NCBI GenBank assembly: GCA_024763035.1 | Contig: JANTGG010000019.1 | Location: forward strand, 1-33,528 | Reading direction: 5' to 3' | DNA length: 33,528 nt | From: Desulfocapsa sp. | GTDB lineage: Bacteria > Desulfobacterota > Desulfobulbia > Desulfobulbales > Desulfocapsaceae | Part shown: positions 8,418 to 15,714 of the stretch, piece after piece | Layout of the letters: every line of letters starts with the position of its first letter | Position numbering within the stretch: position 1 is the first letter of the stretch | The notes under the pieces: model-generated | What the model was told of the DNA's origin: nothing | The model's database searches: none | The model's input: the letters and a program-made list of their open reading frames with translations, nothing else | Made by a program: the position numbers and the translations under genes

Positions 8418-10664
8418 TTAATCACTTCTCTTTGGACACATGTCACAGATGAGAACTGTCAGTTCATTCAGAGCTATGGGCTTTGTTAAAAAACCATCCA
8501 TTCCCACCTGCCTGCATTTTTCTTCAAAATCATAGGATGATTCTGCTGTCAGGGCAATAATCGGAACCCGGGGCTGACCGTTCTTAGTCTCAATCGTTCT
8601 GACCTGCTTTGTTGCTTCAATACCGTCAAGTATCGGCATTCTGATGTCCATCAATATGATATCAGGTGTTTCCTGCTTCAGCTGTTCAAGCAGGACAACC
8701 CCATTCTCGCAGATCCCCACACTTGCTCCATACTCTTCAAGGAATGCGGAAATGATTCGTTGATTGATAAAGTCATCTTCGGCGAGCAGTATTCGAATTC
8801 CGGAAAGCTTCTGCGGTATGGCGTGTGTTTCTTCTGACGGTTCCTGCAAAATTTCAGGATTTTCTGTTTTACATTGAATTGTAAAACAGAATACAGAGCC
8901 GTTTTTATCGCTTTTTTCCAGCCATATCCTGCCCTGCATATAGCTGACAAATTCCTTACTAATCGCAAGCCCTAAACCGATACCATCAGCGACCTTGGCT
9001 GAGTCGAGCTGTCCACGTTCGAAGGGGTCAAATATTGTTTGCCACAGTTCATCTGAAATACCTGAACCGCTGTCTTTAATGGTAAAGAGAATAGTAACGG
9101 CATCGGCAGCGGGAGTATCCTTTAGAGCCGCCTGCACCGAGACAGTTCCCCTGCTGGTGTGTTTGATTCCGTTGTTGATAAGGTTGATGAGGATTTGCCT
9201 GATTCGTCCGCTGTCGCCTTTGAGCGTGTCGGGTATATTTTCATCCTGTTCAAAAGAGAGTGCGATCTCATTATTATTTGCTGAAAGCTGCATCAATTGC
9301 ACAACTTCCTTGAGGAGTGCTGAAAGAGAAAAGGTGGAGATATGAAGTTTGATTTTACCGGATTCAATAAGAGAAAGTTCGAGAAGAGAATCAACAATAG
9401 TCTGGAGCCGCTGTCCGGAAAGGGCGGCAATGGACAATAACTCTTCCTGTTTTTTGTTAAGCGATTGTTCTTTTAACAGATCCATAAGCACTATCATTGC
9501 CTGCAGTGGTGTCTTGACTTCATGGCTCATATTGGAGAGAAATATAGACTTGGCCTGATTTGCCTTTTCAGCGTCGATCTGCGCCTGGATCGCGATCTTC
9601 TCATTCTTTTTTCGAAGCTCAATCTCTTTTTTCAGCAGATCGTTTGATTCCTGCAGTTTTTTGTTCATACTCTGCATGGCAAGAGCGACGTTTTCCATCT
9701 CGACGTCACCATTTGGCTGGGATTCTGGATTTTCCGGCGGGAGGGTGGCTGAAGAACGTGAGAGCTTCTGCAGAGGCAATATAATGTATTTATTAGTTTT
9801 CCATCCTACAAACATTGCCATAAGGAGCATGAGCAGCACTGGCATAAAAAGAAAAAGGAGTGGAGTCTCGGATTGTGCAAGGGCTGTTTTCTTACGAACA
9901 ACGGTAAGGACTTCCAGTTGATTCTCGTAAACATCCACGGTGGTAAAGGCGGTTAGATACTCTGTGGAACCGATGCTTCGTTCCCTGTTCCAGTTTTCCT
10001 GGAGGTTGAAGGTTGAAAGCGGAAAATCAATCACTCCTTTTGTGGCAATGATTCCACCATTACTATTGAGAATATAAACCTTTTCTGCATCCGGAATAAT
10101 CAATGGATCAATAATATCCTGAAACCTGGAACAGGGAACCACAGCACTGATAACACCGATAACATAAGAACGGTCGAGGAAATAAACGGGGACATTGATT
10201 GCAAGAAAGCGCTGATCAGGACTCTCATTTATCTGAGTCACATAAACTCTACCGCTGTTGTAGGGGGTATCGAAAAGATCCTCATGGAGGAAAACGTTGA
10301 GAATGGAATCTTTGGATTCGCCTGCGATAGAAACCTGAATAGTGCCATTTATATCATAGAAGGCAAGGGCGGCAAAAGACGGGTTGCTTTTTTTCAGGTT
10401 GGAGAGGAGATTGTACTGCTGGTATGGCTTGATCGCCATACGCTCAATCTGCTGACTGGCAATATACACTTCACGGATTGTATTCTTCCAATACGTCTCT
10501 ATCCGGCTGCCAAGCGAAGTCGTGATGGTCTGCAGATGATTCTGGTATTGATCGCGTTGGATCTGGTAATGGCGTGTGAGAAAAAAACTGCCGAGCAGCA
10601 GTGTCTGGACAAGAGCAACTCCGATAAACAGCAGCAGAATACGAGTGCGGATTGTTATACGCAT
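8418..10664 (-). CDS. Hybrid sensor histidine kinase with C-terminal receiver domain
   Basis: Inner-membrane two-component kinase of about 748 residues. Order of parts: a first membrane helix near residues 8-30; a periplasmic sensor region of ~240 residues resembling double-Cache/PDC domains; a second membrane helix with LLFLFMPVLLMLLMAMFVG; a HAMP-like/coiled linker; a HisKA domain with the phosphorylated histidine in SNMSHEVKTP (about H381); a HATPase with GSGIS and GIGLGLAI; and a receiver domain with LAEDD, phosphoacceptor aspartate in LMDIRMP (about D673) and the FLTKP lysine. No response regulator is adjacent, so it is an orphan hybrid kinase and its output is unknown. ATG 10664 is preferred over in-frame TTG 10703, which lies inside a terminator hairpin. 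No clear ribosome-binding site precedes either start. Confidence 0.9.
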   Translation of the reverse strand: MRITIRTRILLLFIGVALVQTLLLGSFFLTRHYQIQRDQYQNHLQTITTSLGSRIETYWKNTIREVYIASQQIERMAIKPYQQYNLLSNLKKSNPSFAALAFYDINGTIQVSIAGESKDSILNVFLHEDLFDTPYNSGRVYVTQINESPDQRFLAINVPVYFLDRSYVIGVISAVVPCSRFQDIIDPLIIPDAEKVYILNSNGGIIATKGVIDFPLSTFNLQENWNRERSIGSTEYLTAFTTVDVYENQLEVLTVVRKKTALAQSETPLLFLFMPVLLMLLMAMFVGWKTNKYIILPLQKLSRSSATLPPENPESQPNGDVEMENVALAMQSMNKKLQESNDLLKKEIELRKKNEKIAIQAQIDAEKANQAKSIFLSNMSHEVKTPLQAMIVLMDLLKEQSLNKKQEELLSIAALSGQRLQTIVDSLLELSLIESGKIKLHISTFSLSALLKEVVQLMQLSANNNEIALSFEQDENIPDTLKGDSGRIRQILINLINNGIKHTSRGTVSVQAALKDTPAADAVTILFTIKDSGSGISDELWQTIFDPFERGQLDSAKVADGIGLGLAISKEFVSYMQGRIWLEKSDKNGSVFCFTIQCKTENPEILQEPSEETHAIPQKLSGIRILLAEDDFINQRIISAFLEEYGASVGICENGVVLLEQLKQETPDIILMDIRMPILDGIEATKQVRTIETKNGQPRVPIIALTAESSYDFEEKCRQVGMDGFLTKPIALNELTVLICDMCPKRSD

Positions 10665-10693
10665 CAATATACAGAAGGAGAAGGGGTTAGGGA

Positions 10694-10740
10694 AAATCAG
10701 CAAAGTGTATGATGGGCTGCATCATACACTTTGCTGATTT
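10694..10740 (-). terminator. Terminator hairpin directly after tRNA-Leu(UAA)
   Basis: A perfect 21-bp inverted repeat (10694-10714 and 10720-10740) with a 5-nt loop. On the minus strand it starts at the last base of the tRNA and is followed by a short U stretch, UUUU at its base. It should end the tRNA transcript and form the tRNA 3' trailer. It lies only 30 bp before the proposed kinase start, so read-through from the tRNA promoter may be what expresses the kinase. Confidence 0.8.
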
Positions 10741-10825
10741 GGTGCCCGGAGCGAGAATCGAACTCGCACACCTAAAAGGCGAGGGATTTTAAGTCCCTTG
10801 CGTCTACCAGTTCCGCCATCCGGGC
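10740..10825 (-). tRNA. tRNA-Leu (anticodon UAA)
   Basis: Type II (long variable arm) tRNA read on the minus strand. Acceptor stem GCCCGGA pairs with TCCGGGC. The anticodon arm is AGGGA-CTTAAAA-TCCCT, giving UAA for the UUA codon. The T arm contains GGTTCGA-type GTTCGATTC. The 3' CCA is encoded (10742-10740). Confidence 0.96.
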
Positions 10826-10970
10826 TTGCTCTGTTTGTACCATAGAGCTGATTTGTTTGTCAATTGTCAAAAGAGGTGTGCCAAAGGTTGTTAAGTGTGT
10901 ATAATTTACACTGTTTAGAATGATGAAGAAAATTATTTAAAACTGTAGAGTAACTGGTATTTGGAACGAA

Positions 10971-11966
10971 ATGAATGAAATCCTGAAAAAGGTGCTGAAA
11001 GGGGCTCTGGTACTGGCGGCGATTATTGTCACCGGGACTGTCGGGTATATGCAGTTTGAGCATATAGATTTCCTTGATGCGCTCTATATGACCGTAATCA
11101 CCCTCACCACTGTCGGGTACGGAGATATGGTACCGGTGCAGACTGCCGGTAAAGTGTTTACCATGTTTCTGATCCTTGGAGGTGTGGGATATGTCATGTT
11201 TATGTACACTAAAATTTCGGAGACTGTTCTTGAGGGCGGACTTCGTGATATCCTTGGGAAGAGATATATGGAAAAGGAACTGGCTCGTTTAAGTGATCAC
11301 TACATAATCTGTGGATATGGCCGCATAGGCAAGATTATCTGTAAGAATTTCCATGAGAGTAAAAAGAGTTTTGTTGTAATCGAATCAGATCCTGCCGAGA
11401 TTCAGGAAATCATCAAAAAAGGATATCATGAAATCGAGGGGGATGCTTCAGAAGATGATGTTTTGGTCATGGCAGGTATTCATCGGGCAAAAGGACTGAT
11501 TGCCGTGGTTTCAACAGATTCTGATAATGTTTTTATCACACTTACGGCAAGGGGGCTGAATCCGAATATTGATATTCTGGCACGCTCAAGCGGAGCAGTG
11601 GGATCAAAACGAAAGCTGAAACGGGCAGGGGCGAATCATGTTATCTCCCCATATTCCATCGGCGGCTTGCGCATGGCTCATTCCATCCTCCGTCCCAATG
11701 TTATAGATTTCCTGGAAACCACCATGCGCGTGGATGAAATCAATCTGCAGATGGAAGAGGTTACCATTGGTGAGGATGCTGAGTTGCTGGGGAAGACCCT
11801 TATGGAATCCAATATACGCAAGAAGTTTGATATTATTGTTATAGGAATCAAACGGCAGGACGGAGAGATGCTCTTTAACCCGAAACCCGATACCCAAATT
11901 CTTGCAAAGGATATCTTGATTGTCCTTGGTAAAAAAGCACAGATCGAGGCACTGAAAAAAATATAA
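10971..11966 (+). CDS. Two-helix potassium channel with RCK (TrkA-N/TrkA-C) domains
   Basis: MthK-like K+ channel subunit of 331 residues. A first membrane helix (about residues 10-27) is followed by the pore loop with the selectivity filter TTVGYGD at 46-52 and a second helix (about 60-82). The cytoplasmic part is an RCK/TrkA-N Rossmann domain beginning YIICGYGRIGKII, with an acidic residue after the second strand (VIESD) suiting NAD or nucleotide binding, then a TrkA-C domain in the last ~80 residues. The channel would be a tetramer gated through the RCK ring by a nucleotide, Ca2+ or another ligand, which cannot be read from sequence. It is a single gene flanked by a divergent tRNA and a convergent operon, so it is probably transcribed alone. 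Confidence 0.9.
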   Translation: MNEILKKVLKGALVLAAIIVTGTVGYMQFEHIDFLDALYMTVITLTTVGYGDMVPVQTAGKVFTMFLILGGVGYVMFMYTKISETVLEGGLRDILGKRYMEKELARLSDHYIICGYGRIGKIICKNFHESKKSFVVIESDPAEIQEIIKKGYHEIEGDASEDDVLVMAGIHRAKGLIAVVSTDSDNVFITLTARGLNPNIDILARSSGAVGSKRKLKRAGANHVISPYSIGGLRMAHSILRPNVIDFLETTMRVDEINLQMEEVTIGEDAELLGKTLMESNIRKKFDIIVIGIKRQDGEMLFNPKPDTQILAKDILIVLGKKAQIEALKKI

Positions 11967-12032
11967 TATCAGCGACGCTCAGATACGGACAAAATGGAAC
12001 TGCAGGCGCCCGTCTCCGCGAGCGACCACTTG

Positions 12033-13229
12033 TCAGAAAACCATTGAGGCATCACGAACAATGGCCTTCATTTCCCGCACGGCCTGATCCAGTCCGACAA
12101 AAACTGCCCGTGTGATGATTGCATGACCTATGGAAAGCTCTTCTATGGTGTCAAGAGCAGCAATACGTGCTGTGGTCTGATAGTCAAGACCGTGACCGGC
12201 ATTGATGCGTAAGCCCATCTGGTAAGCAGCTTCTGCGGCTTCTGCAATTTGCTGATACTCATTCTCCTGTGTTTCCTCACTCACAGCGTCACAGTATTTG
12301 CCGGTGTGCAGCTCAACATAGGTCGCTCCAATATCGAGTGATGCCTTTACCTGTTTGCGCTCGGGATCAATGAAGAGTGAAACAGGGATGCCAGCCTTTG
12401 TGAATCTGGCGATGGTTTTGGCAAGCTTCTTTTTTTGTCCGGCAACATTCAGCCCGCCCTCTGTGGTCAGCTCCTGACGTTTTTCAGGAACCAGGGTTAC
12501 CATATCCGGTTGAAGATCAAGGGCAATACGGATAATTTCCTTGTTTGCACCCATTTCCAGGTTCATTCTGGTTTTTATGGTCTGCCGCAGCAGCCGCACA
12601 TCCCGGTCGTTGATATGACGTCTGTCTTCACGAAGATGGACAACAATTCCTGCAGCACCGGCTAATTCACAAATAGATGCTGCAGCCACCGGATCCGGTT
12701 CGGTGATGCCTCTAGCTTCTCGTATGGTGGCTACGTGGTCGACATTAATTGCGAGTTGGGTCATTTGTGTACTCCGGGATGTGTATAGCTCTTGCATGAG
12801 ATCCGCTTCCAGATCCCACATTTCTTCAGCTTCTTTTTCCGATCGCTCATGGTCGTATCCAAGTAAATGGAGGAGTCCATGGGTGATAAGCCATGTCAGC
12901 CGGTGGTGCAGGCTAACGTCCATCTCTACTGCTTCTTTTTGGGCGGTTTCCACGGAGATGATAATGTCGCCGAGCTCCCGTTCAGAAATTGTGTTTAAAA
13001 GCAGAGAGTCCTGGTCGTTCAGGGGAAACGAGAGAACATTTGTGGCTCCGTCCCTGTTCCGATACTGCTTGTTCATCCAGCCGATTTCCTGATCATCAGT
13101 AAAGAGGATGGAAACCCCATGGTCGGCAGTCTGTAATTTCTCCATCAGTAAAGCGGTACGTCGCTGCAGGAGTTTTTTGCAGAGATTGAATTTTGCTGGA
13201 TCTCTGTTGAATGTAAATACAGCAGTCAT
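12033..13229 (-). CDS. ybeY-pdxJ: YbeY-PdxJ fusion: rRNA maturation endoribonuclease + pyridoxine 5'-phosphate synthase
   Basis: One uninterrupted frame encodes two normally separate proteins. Residues 1-155 are YbeY, a zinc endoribonuclease of 16S rRNA maturation, with the metal motif HGLLHLLGYDH. Residues 156-398 are a full-length PdxJ, which makes pyridoxine 5'-phosphate from deoxyxylulose 5-phosphate and aminoacetone phosphate, starting MTQLAINVDHVATIREARG with later VVHLREDRRHI and GHGLDY. There is no stop or linker between them. The PdxJ part keeps its own ATG at 12764 with CGGAG and 7 nt spacing, so free PdxJ may also be made. ATG 13229 gives a normal YbeY N-terminus, while the frame's upstream TTG at 13292 would overlap phoH. 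It follows phoH by 25 nt in the common phoH-ybeY order. Confidence 0.88.
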   Translation of the reverse strand: MTAVFTFNRDPAKFNLCKKLLQRRTALLMEKLQTADHGVSILFTDDQEIGWMNKQYRNRDGATNVLSFPLNDQDSLLLNTISERELGDIIISVETAQKEAVEMDVSLHHRLTWLITHGLLHLLGYDHERSEKEAEEMWDLEADLMQELYTSRSTQMTQLAINVDHVATIREARGITEPDPVAAASICELAGAAGIVVHLREDRRHINDRDVRLLRQTIKTRMNLEMGANKEIIRIALDLQPDMVTLVPEKRQELTTEGGLNVAGQKKKLAKTIARFTKAGIPVSLFIDPERKQVKASLDIGATYVELHTGKYCDAVSEETQENEYQQIAEAAEAAYQMGLRINAGHGLDYQTTARIAALDTIEELSIGHAIITRAVFVGLDQAVREMKAIVRDASMVF

Positions 13230-13234
13230 GGTTT

Positions 13235-13264
13235 GCAGTTTATTTTTTTGCAGTTTATTTTTTT
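13235..13264 (-). repeat. 15-bp tandem duplication at the phoH/ybeY junction
   Basis: On the minus strand the unit A7-TAAACTGC occurs twice exactly, head to tail. The first copy contains the phoH stop codon, and the second lies between phoH and the ybeY start, adding a second TAA in the phoH frame. It displaces the ybeY start from phoH and removes any obvious ribosome-binding site. Confidence 0.85.
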
Positions 13265-14211
13265 TCGTAAGCGGCGATGATTTTCTGCACAAGTGGATGC
13301 CTCACCACGTCATGTCTGGAAAAATGACAGAAACCGATGCCGTCAATTTTTTTAAGAAGATTCTTCGCCTGCAGCAGTCCGGAAACCTCTGGACGCGGCA
13401 GGTCAACCTGGGTGACATCACCTGTGATTACGGCGGACGAATCGAATCCTATTCTTGTGAGAAACATCTTCATCTGCTCCCTGGTGGTGTTCTGTGCTTC
13501 GTCAAGAATTATAAATGCATCATTTAATGTCCTTCCTCGCATAAAGGCAAGCGGGGCAATTTCGATAATTCCCTGTTCCAGCATACGTTCACTTTTCTCA
13601 GATCCGAGCATATCGCTGAGAGCATCATAGAGTGGCCGCAGGTAGGGGTTGACTTTCTGGGCAAGATCACCCGGAAGAAACCCGAGCTTTTCACCTGCTT
13701 CAACGGCGGGACGGGTGAGGATTATGGATTTGACCTGACCGCTGGTGAGTGCGGAAACAGCCATGGCAACGGCAAGATAGGTTTTGCCGGTACCGGCAGG
13801 TCCGATACCGAAGACAATATCTCGGTTGCGGATGGCGTCGATGTAGGTTTTCTGATTTTGGGTTTTGGGAGAGATTATGCGGTTTTGGGCAGTGATGTAA
13901 ACCTTGTCCAGAAAGATCTTGTCGAGTTTGCACGCGGGTGCTTTTTCAAGACAGCGCAACCCGAAGGAAAAGTCGGAACTGTATACCTGAAATCCTTTCC
14001 CGATCAGGGAATAGAACTGTTTGAGCAGATTGGCAGCAAGATCAACCTCATGCCCAAGGCCAACGATATTGATACCGTGACCCCGGACATGGATCTGAAC
14101 TCCTGTGTTCTGTTCAATCAGCAGGAGATTTTTGTTGAACTCTCCGTACAGAACTCCGGCAAGGGTGTTGTCCGGAAAGGAGAGCTTCCTGCTCACTTCT
14201 GTTACTGCCAT
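13255..14211 (-). CDS. phoH: PhoH-like NTPase
   Basis: Cytoplasmic ATPase of the PhoH family, thought to act in RNA metabolism. The 318-residue protein has an N-terminal KH-like RNA-binding segment (about residues 25-90), the Walker A motif GPAGTGKT near residue 137, TRPAVEAGEKLGFLPGD, the Walker B region FIILDEAQNTT and the sensor-type VITGDVTQVDLP. Its ATG overlaps the stop of the upstream Dsb gene as ATGA, with AAGG a few bases upstream, so translation is coupled. The phoH-ybeY neighbourhood is common in bacteria and supports a shared rRNA or ribosome-quality role. Function beyond that is inferred. Confidence 0.92.
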   Translation of the reverse strand: MAVTEVSRKLSFPDNTLAGVLYGEFNKNLLLIEQNTGVQIHVRGHGINIVGLGHEVDLAANLLKQFYSLIGKGFQVYSSDFSFGLRCLEKAPACKLDKIFLDKVYITAQNRIISPKTQNQKTYIDAIRNRDIVFGIGPAGTGKTYLAVAMAVSALTSGQVKSIILTRPAVEAGEKLGFLPGDLAQKVNPYLRPLYDALSDMLGSEKSERMLEQGIIEIAPLAFMRGRTLNDAFIILDEAQNTTREQMKMFLTRIGFDSSAVITGDVTQVDLPRPEVSGLLQAKNLLKKIDGIGFCHFSRHDVVRHPLVQKIIAAYEKK

Positions 14212-15083
14212 CAGCCTTTTTTCTTATCGGCAAGCTGTGCGTCAATAAGTTTCTGGATAGCCGGCAGGGTACGGGTTTTGAGCTTGATTCCGTTAATAAA
14301 GATGGTTGGTGTACCGGTAACCCCGGCTTCTCTTGCGTCACGCAGATCCTTGTTGAGTTTCTGGGCAAGTTTCTGGGATGCCACATCTTTTTTAAACTTA
14401 TCAGTATCAAGTTTAAGGTTTACCGCGATGGTATCGATGGCTTCCTGACTTAGCTTCGGAAGTGCAAAAAGTTCATCATGAAATTCCCAAAACTTCCCCT
14501 GTTCCTTGGCTGCTAATGCGGCAAGGGCTGCGGGCGCTGCCATCTTATGAAAATTAAGCGGCATATTTTTAAGAACGATTTTAACTGTATCGGGATTATT
14601 CTCGAGCACCTGCTCAAGTAGTGGCACTGCTTTGCCACAGTGAGGTCACTCAAAGTCCGTGAATACAGCAATGGTAACCGGCGCATCAACCTTTCCAACA
14701 AAGGGCGAACCTGTGATGTCAATATCTGCAAAAAAACTTATGGAAAGGTCGGTGAAGGTTTTGGCATCCTGGTCGATCAGGTATAATTTTTCACCACGGG
14801 GGGCAATGTCAATGGCTGTCACGCCACTGTTGACCGGGATTTCACCAAGAAGATTGCCTTTTGCCGTATAGACCATTACCTTCTGGTTTTCAGTGAGAAT
14901 GAAAACCCGTTTCCCGTCAAGGGAGTGAACGATATCCAGCGGCTTGGCTGACAACTTCCAGTCTCTTTCCACTTCCCACTGAATTTTGGACGAATCCGAA
15001 GCGGCGGAACTCGCAAAACTGTGTAGAGGTGAGAAAGAAAGCATGAGCAGACTGCATACAGCTACGCAATATTTGAGCTTCAT
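14211..15083 (-). CDS. DsbA/DsbG-like thiol-disulfide oxidoreductase, probable selenoprotein (Sec-Pro-His-Cys active site)
   Basis: Read through one in-frame TGA (14648-14646), this is a 290-residue protein. A signal peptide (about residues 1-25) is followed by ~100 residues with beta-propeller-like repeats (LDIVHSLDGKRVFIL, AIDIAPRGEKLYLI), then a DsbA-like thioredoxin fold: APVTIAVFTDFE, the UGA, PHCGK, and the cis-proline segment TGTPTIFING near the C-terminus. The UGA sits exactly where the first cysteine of a CPHC motif belongs, so Sec146 is expected. Both halves are incomplete alone: the upstream ORF stops at the active site and the downstream one lacks a signal peptide and the first strand. 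Hairpins downstream of the UGA could be the SECIS. ATG 15083 has GAGG upstream. It heads an operon with phoH. Confidence 0.85.
14601..14638 (-). promoter_or_regulatory. Candidate bacterial SECIS region
   Basis: Two possible hairpins lie just downstream of the in-frame UGA. The first (14638-14621) pairs GUGGCA with UGCCAC around a 6-nt loop, starting 7 nt after the UGA. The second (14618-14601) pairs CUUGAGC with GCUCGAG (7 bp including one G-U) around an AGGU loop, about 34 nt after the UGA. An apical GGU/GU is typical of bacterial SECIS loops, which favours the second, though its distance is at the upper end of the usual range. Which of them SelB reads cannot be settled from sequence. Confidence 0.5.
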
Positions 15084-15200
15084 AAATTCCTCTGTTTAAT
15101 TGGTGGATAGCAGGGATCAACGACCTGTTGCCAGTGGGGCAACTATGATGCTGCCGGAAAATCATTAAGACAAATGCACACTTTCTCTTAACGACCATAG

Positions 15201-15229
15201 ATAATAGTGTGCCAATCAGCATTTGGCAA
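15201..15229 (-). promoter_or_regulatory. Promoter with overlapping palindrome upstream of the Dsb-phoH operon
   Basis: On the minus strand TTGCCA (-35) and TATTAT (-10) are separated by 17 nt, about 110 nt before the Dsb start. The palindrome TGCCAA-N7-TTGGCA (15210-15228) covers the -35 and spacer and looks like an operator for a dimeric regulator. No factor can be named. Confidence 0.5.
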
Positions 15230-15440
15230 GCAGGCAGTTCAAAAAAAATTACCGGTCATTCCAGGCCTGTTATAATGAAAATAACAGATTATTTTCGTTC
15301 ATAGACGTATCAGTCTTGACTGAAAGGCATATGTGAATTAATTACTATGAAATTGGTATTTCTTTGTATCTGGTGGATTGTTTCACGTTCAGCTTGAACG
15401 TCCCGTTGAGTAACAGGATTCTACCTGTCCAGGAGCTTGG

Positions 15441-15563
15441 CTGAGAATAGGCATTTCGTTCAAAATCGAGGCATTTTCAAAATTTTACCGCAGGCATATA
15501 GTTAATATTCTGAGGATAAAATTTTGAAAATAACGAAGAGTTTGGGCGAAAGGGCATTCTCGG
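15441..15563. repeat. Long imperfect palindrome before tRNA-Leu(UAG)
   Basis: The core is a perfect 14-bp inverted repeat, TTTTCAAAATTTTA at 15474-15487 against its complement at 15517-15530. The outer flanks also pair: GAGAATAGGC and TTTCG on the left with CGAAA, GGGC and ATTCTC on the right. The centre can pair further (GCAGG/TTCTG, ATAT/ATAT), so nearly all of ~120 nt can fold into one long hairpin. This resembles a dispersed palindromic repeat or miniature non-autonomous element, but other copies cannot be seen here. Confidence 0.65.
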
Positions 15564-15584
15564 ACATCCTCCTTGGATTACATT

Positions 15585-15668
15585 GCGAGGGTGGCGGAAT
15601 TGGTAGACGCACTGGTCTTAGGAACCAGCGCCTTGTGCATGGGGGTTCGAGTCCCCCCTCTCGCACCA
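15585..15668 (+). tRNA. tRNA-Leu (anticodon UAG)
   Basis: Type II tRNA with acceptor GCGAGGG pairing CTCTCGC (one G-U). The anticodon arm CTGGT-CTTAGGA-ACCAG gives UAG for CUA. The T arm has GGTTCGAGTCC and the CCA end is encoded. It sits 46 bp before the trigger factor start. Confidence 0.96.
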
Positions 15669-15714
15669 TATTTTATCATTAATCGATCATGAAAATTACT
15701 AAAGGATGAACAAG

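Larger units (their letters stand above)
15084..15584. other. Structured spacer without a protein gene; possible ncRNA on + strand
   Basis: No credible protein frame is present. On the + strand an extended -10 element (TG-T-TATAAT, 15268-15276) is followed by several hairpins: GAAAATAA/TTATTTTC (15277-15296), ACGTTCA/TGAACGT (15385-15401), ACAGG/CCTGT (15413-15428) and the large palindrome at 15441-15563. The -35 (TTACCG, 15248) is weak. There is no U-tract terminator before tRNA-Leu, so the RNA could be a leader of the tRNA transcript or a separate structured RNA. The minus strand carries the Dsb operon promoter and leader. Confidence 0.4.

Noticed and set aside
10665-10703. TTG start for the hybrid kinase
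   Set aside because: It falls inside the terminator hairpin of tRNA-Leu(UAA); ATG 10664 gives a basic N-terminus before the first membrane helix.
14211-14627. Separate small thioredoxin-like gene starting after the TGA
   Set aside because: It would lack a signal peptide, the first beta strand and the first active-site residue; read-through restores a normal Dsb domain.
15585-15668. tRNA-Leu as an integration site with attL/attR
   Set aside because: No integrase, no duplicated tRNA end and no island genes follow; trigger factor comes directly after.
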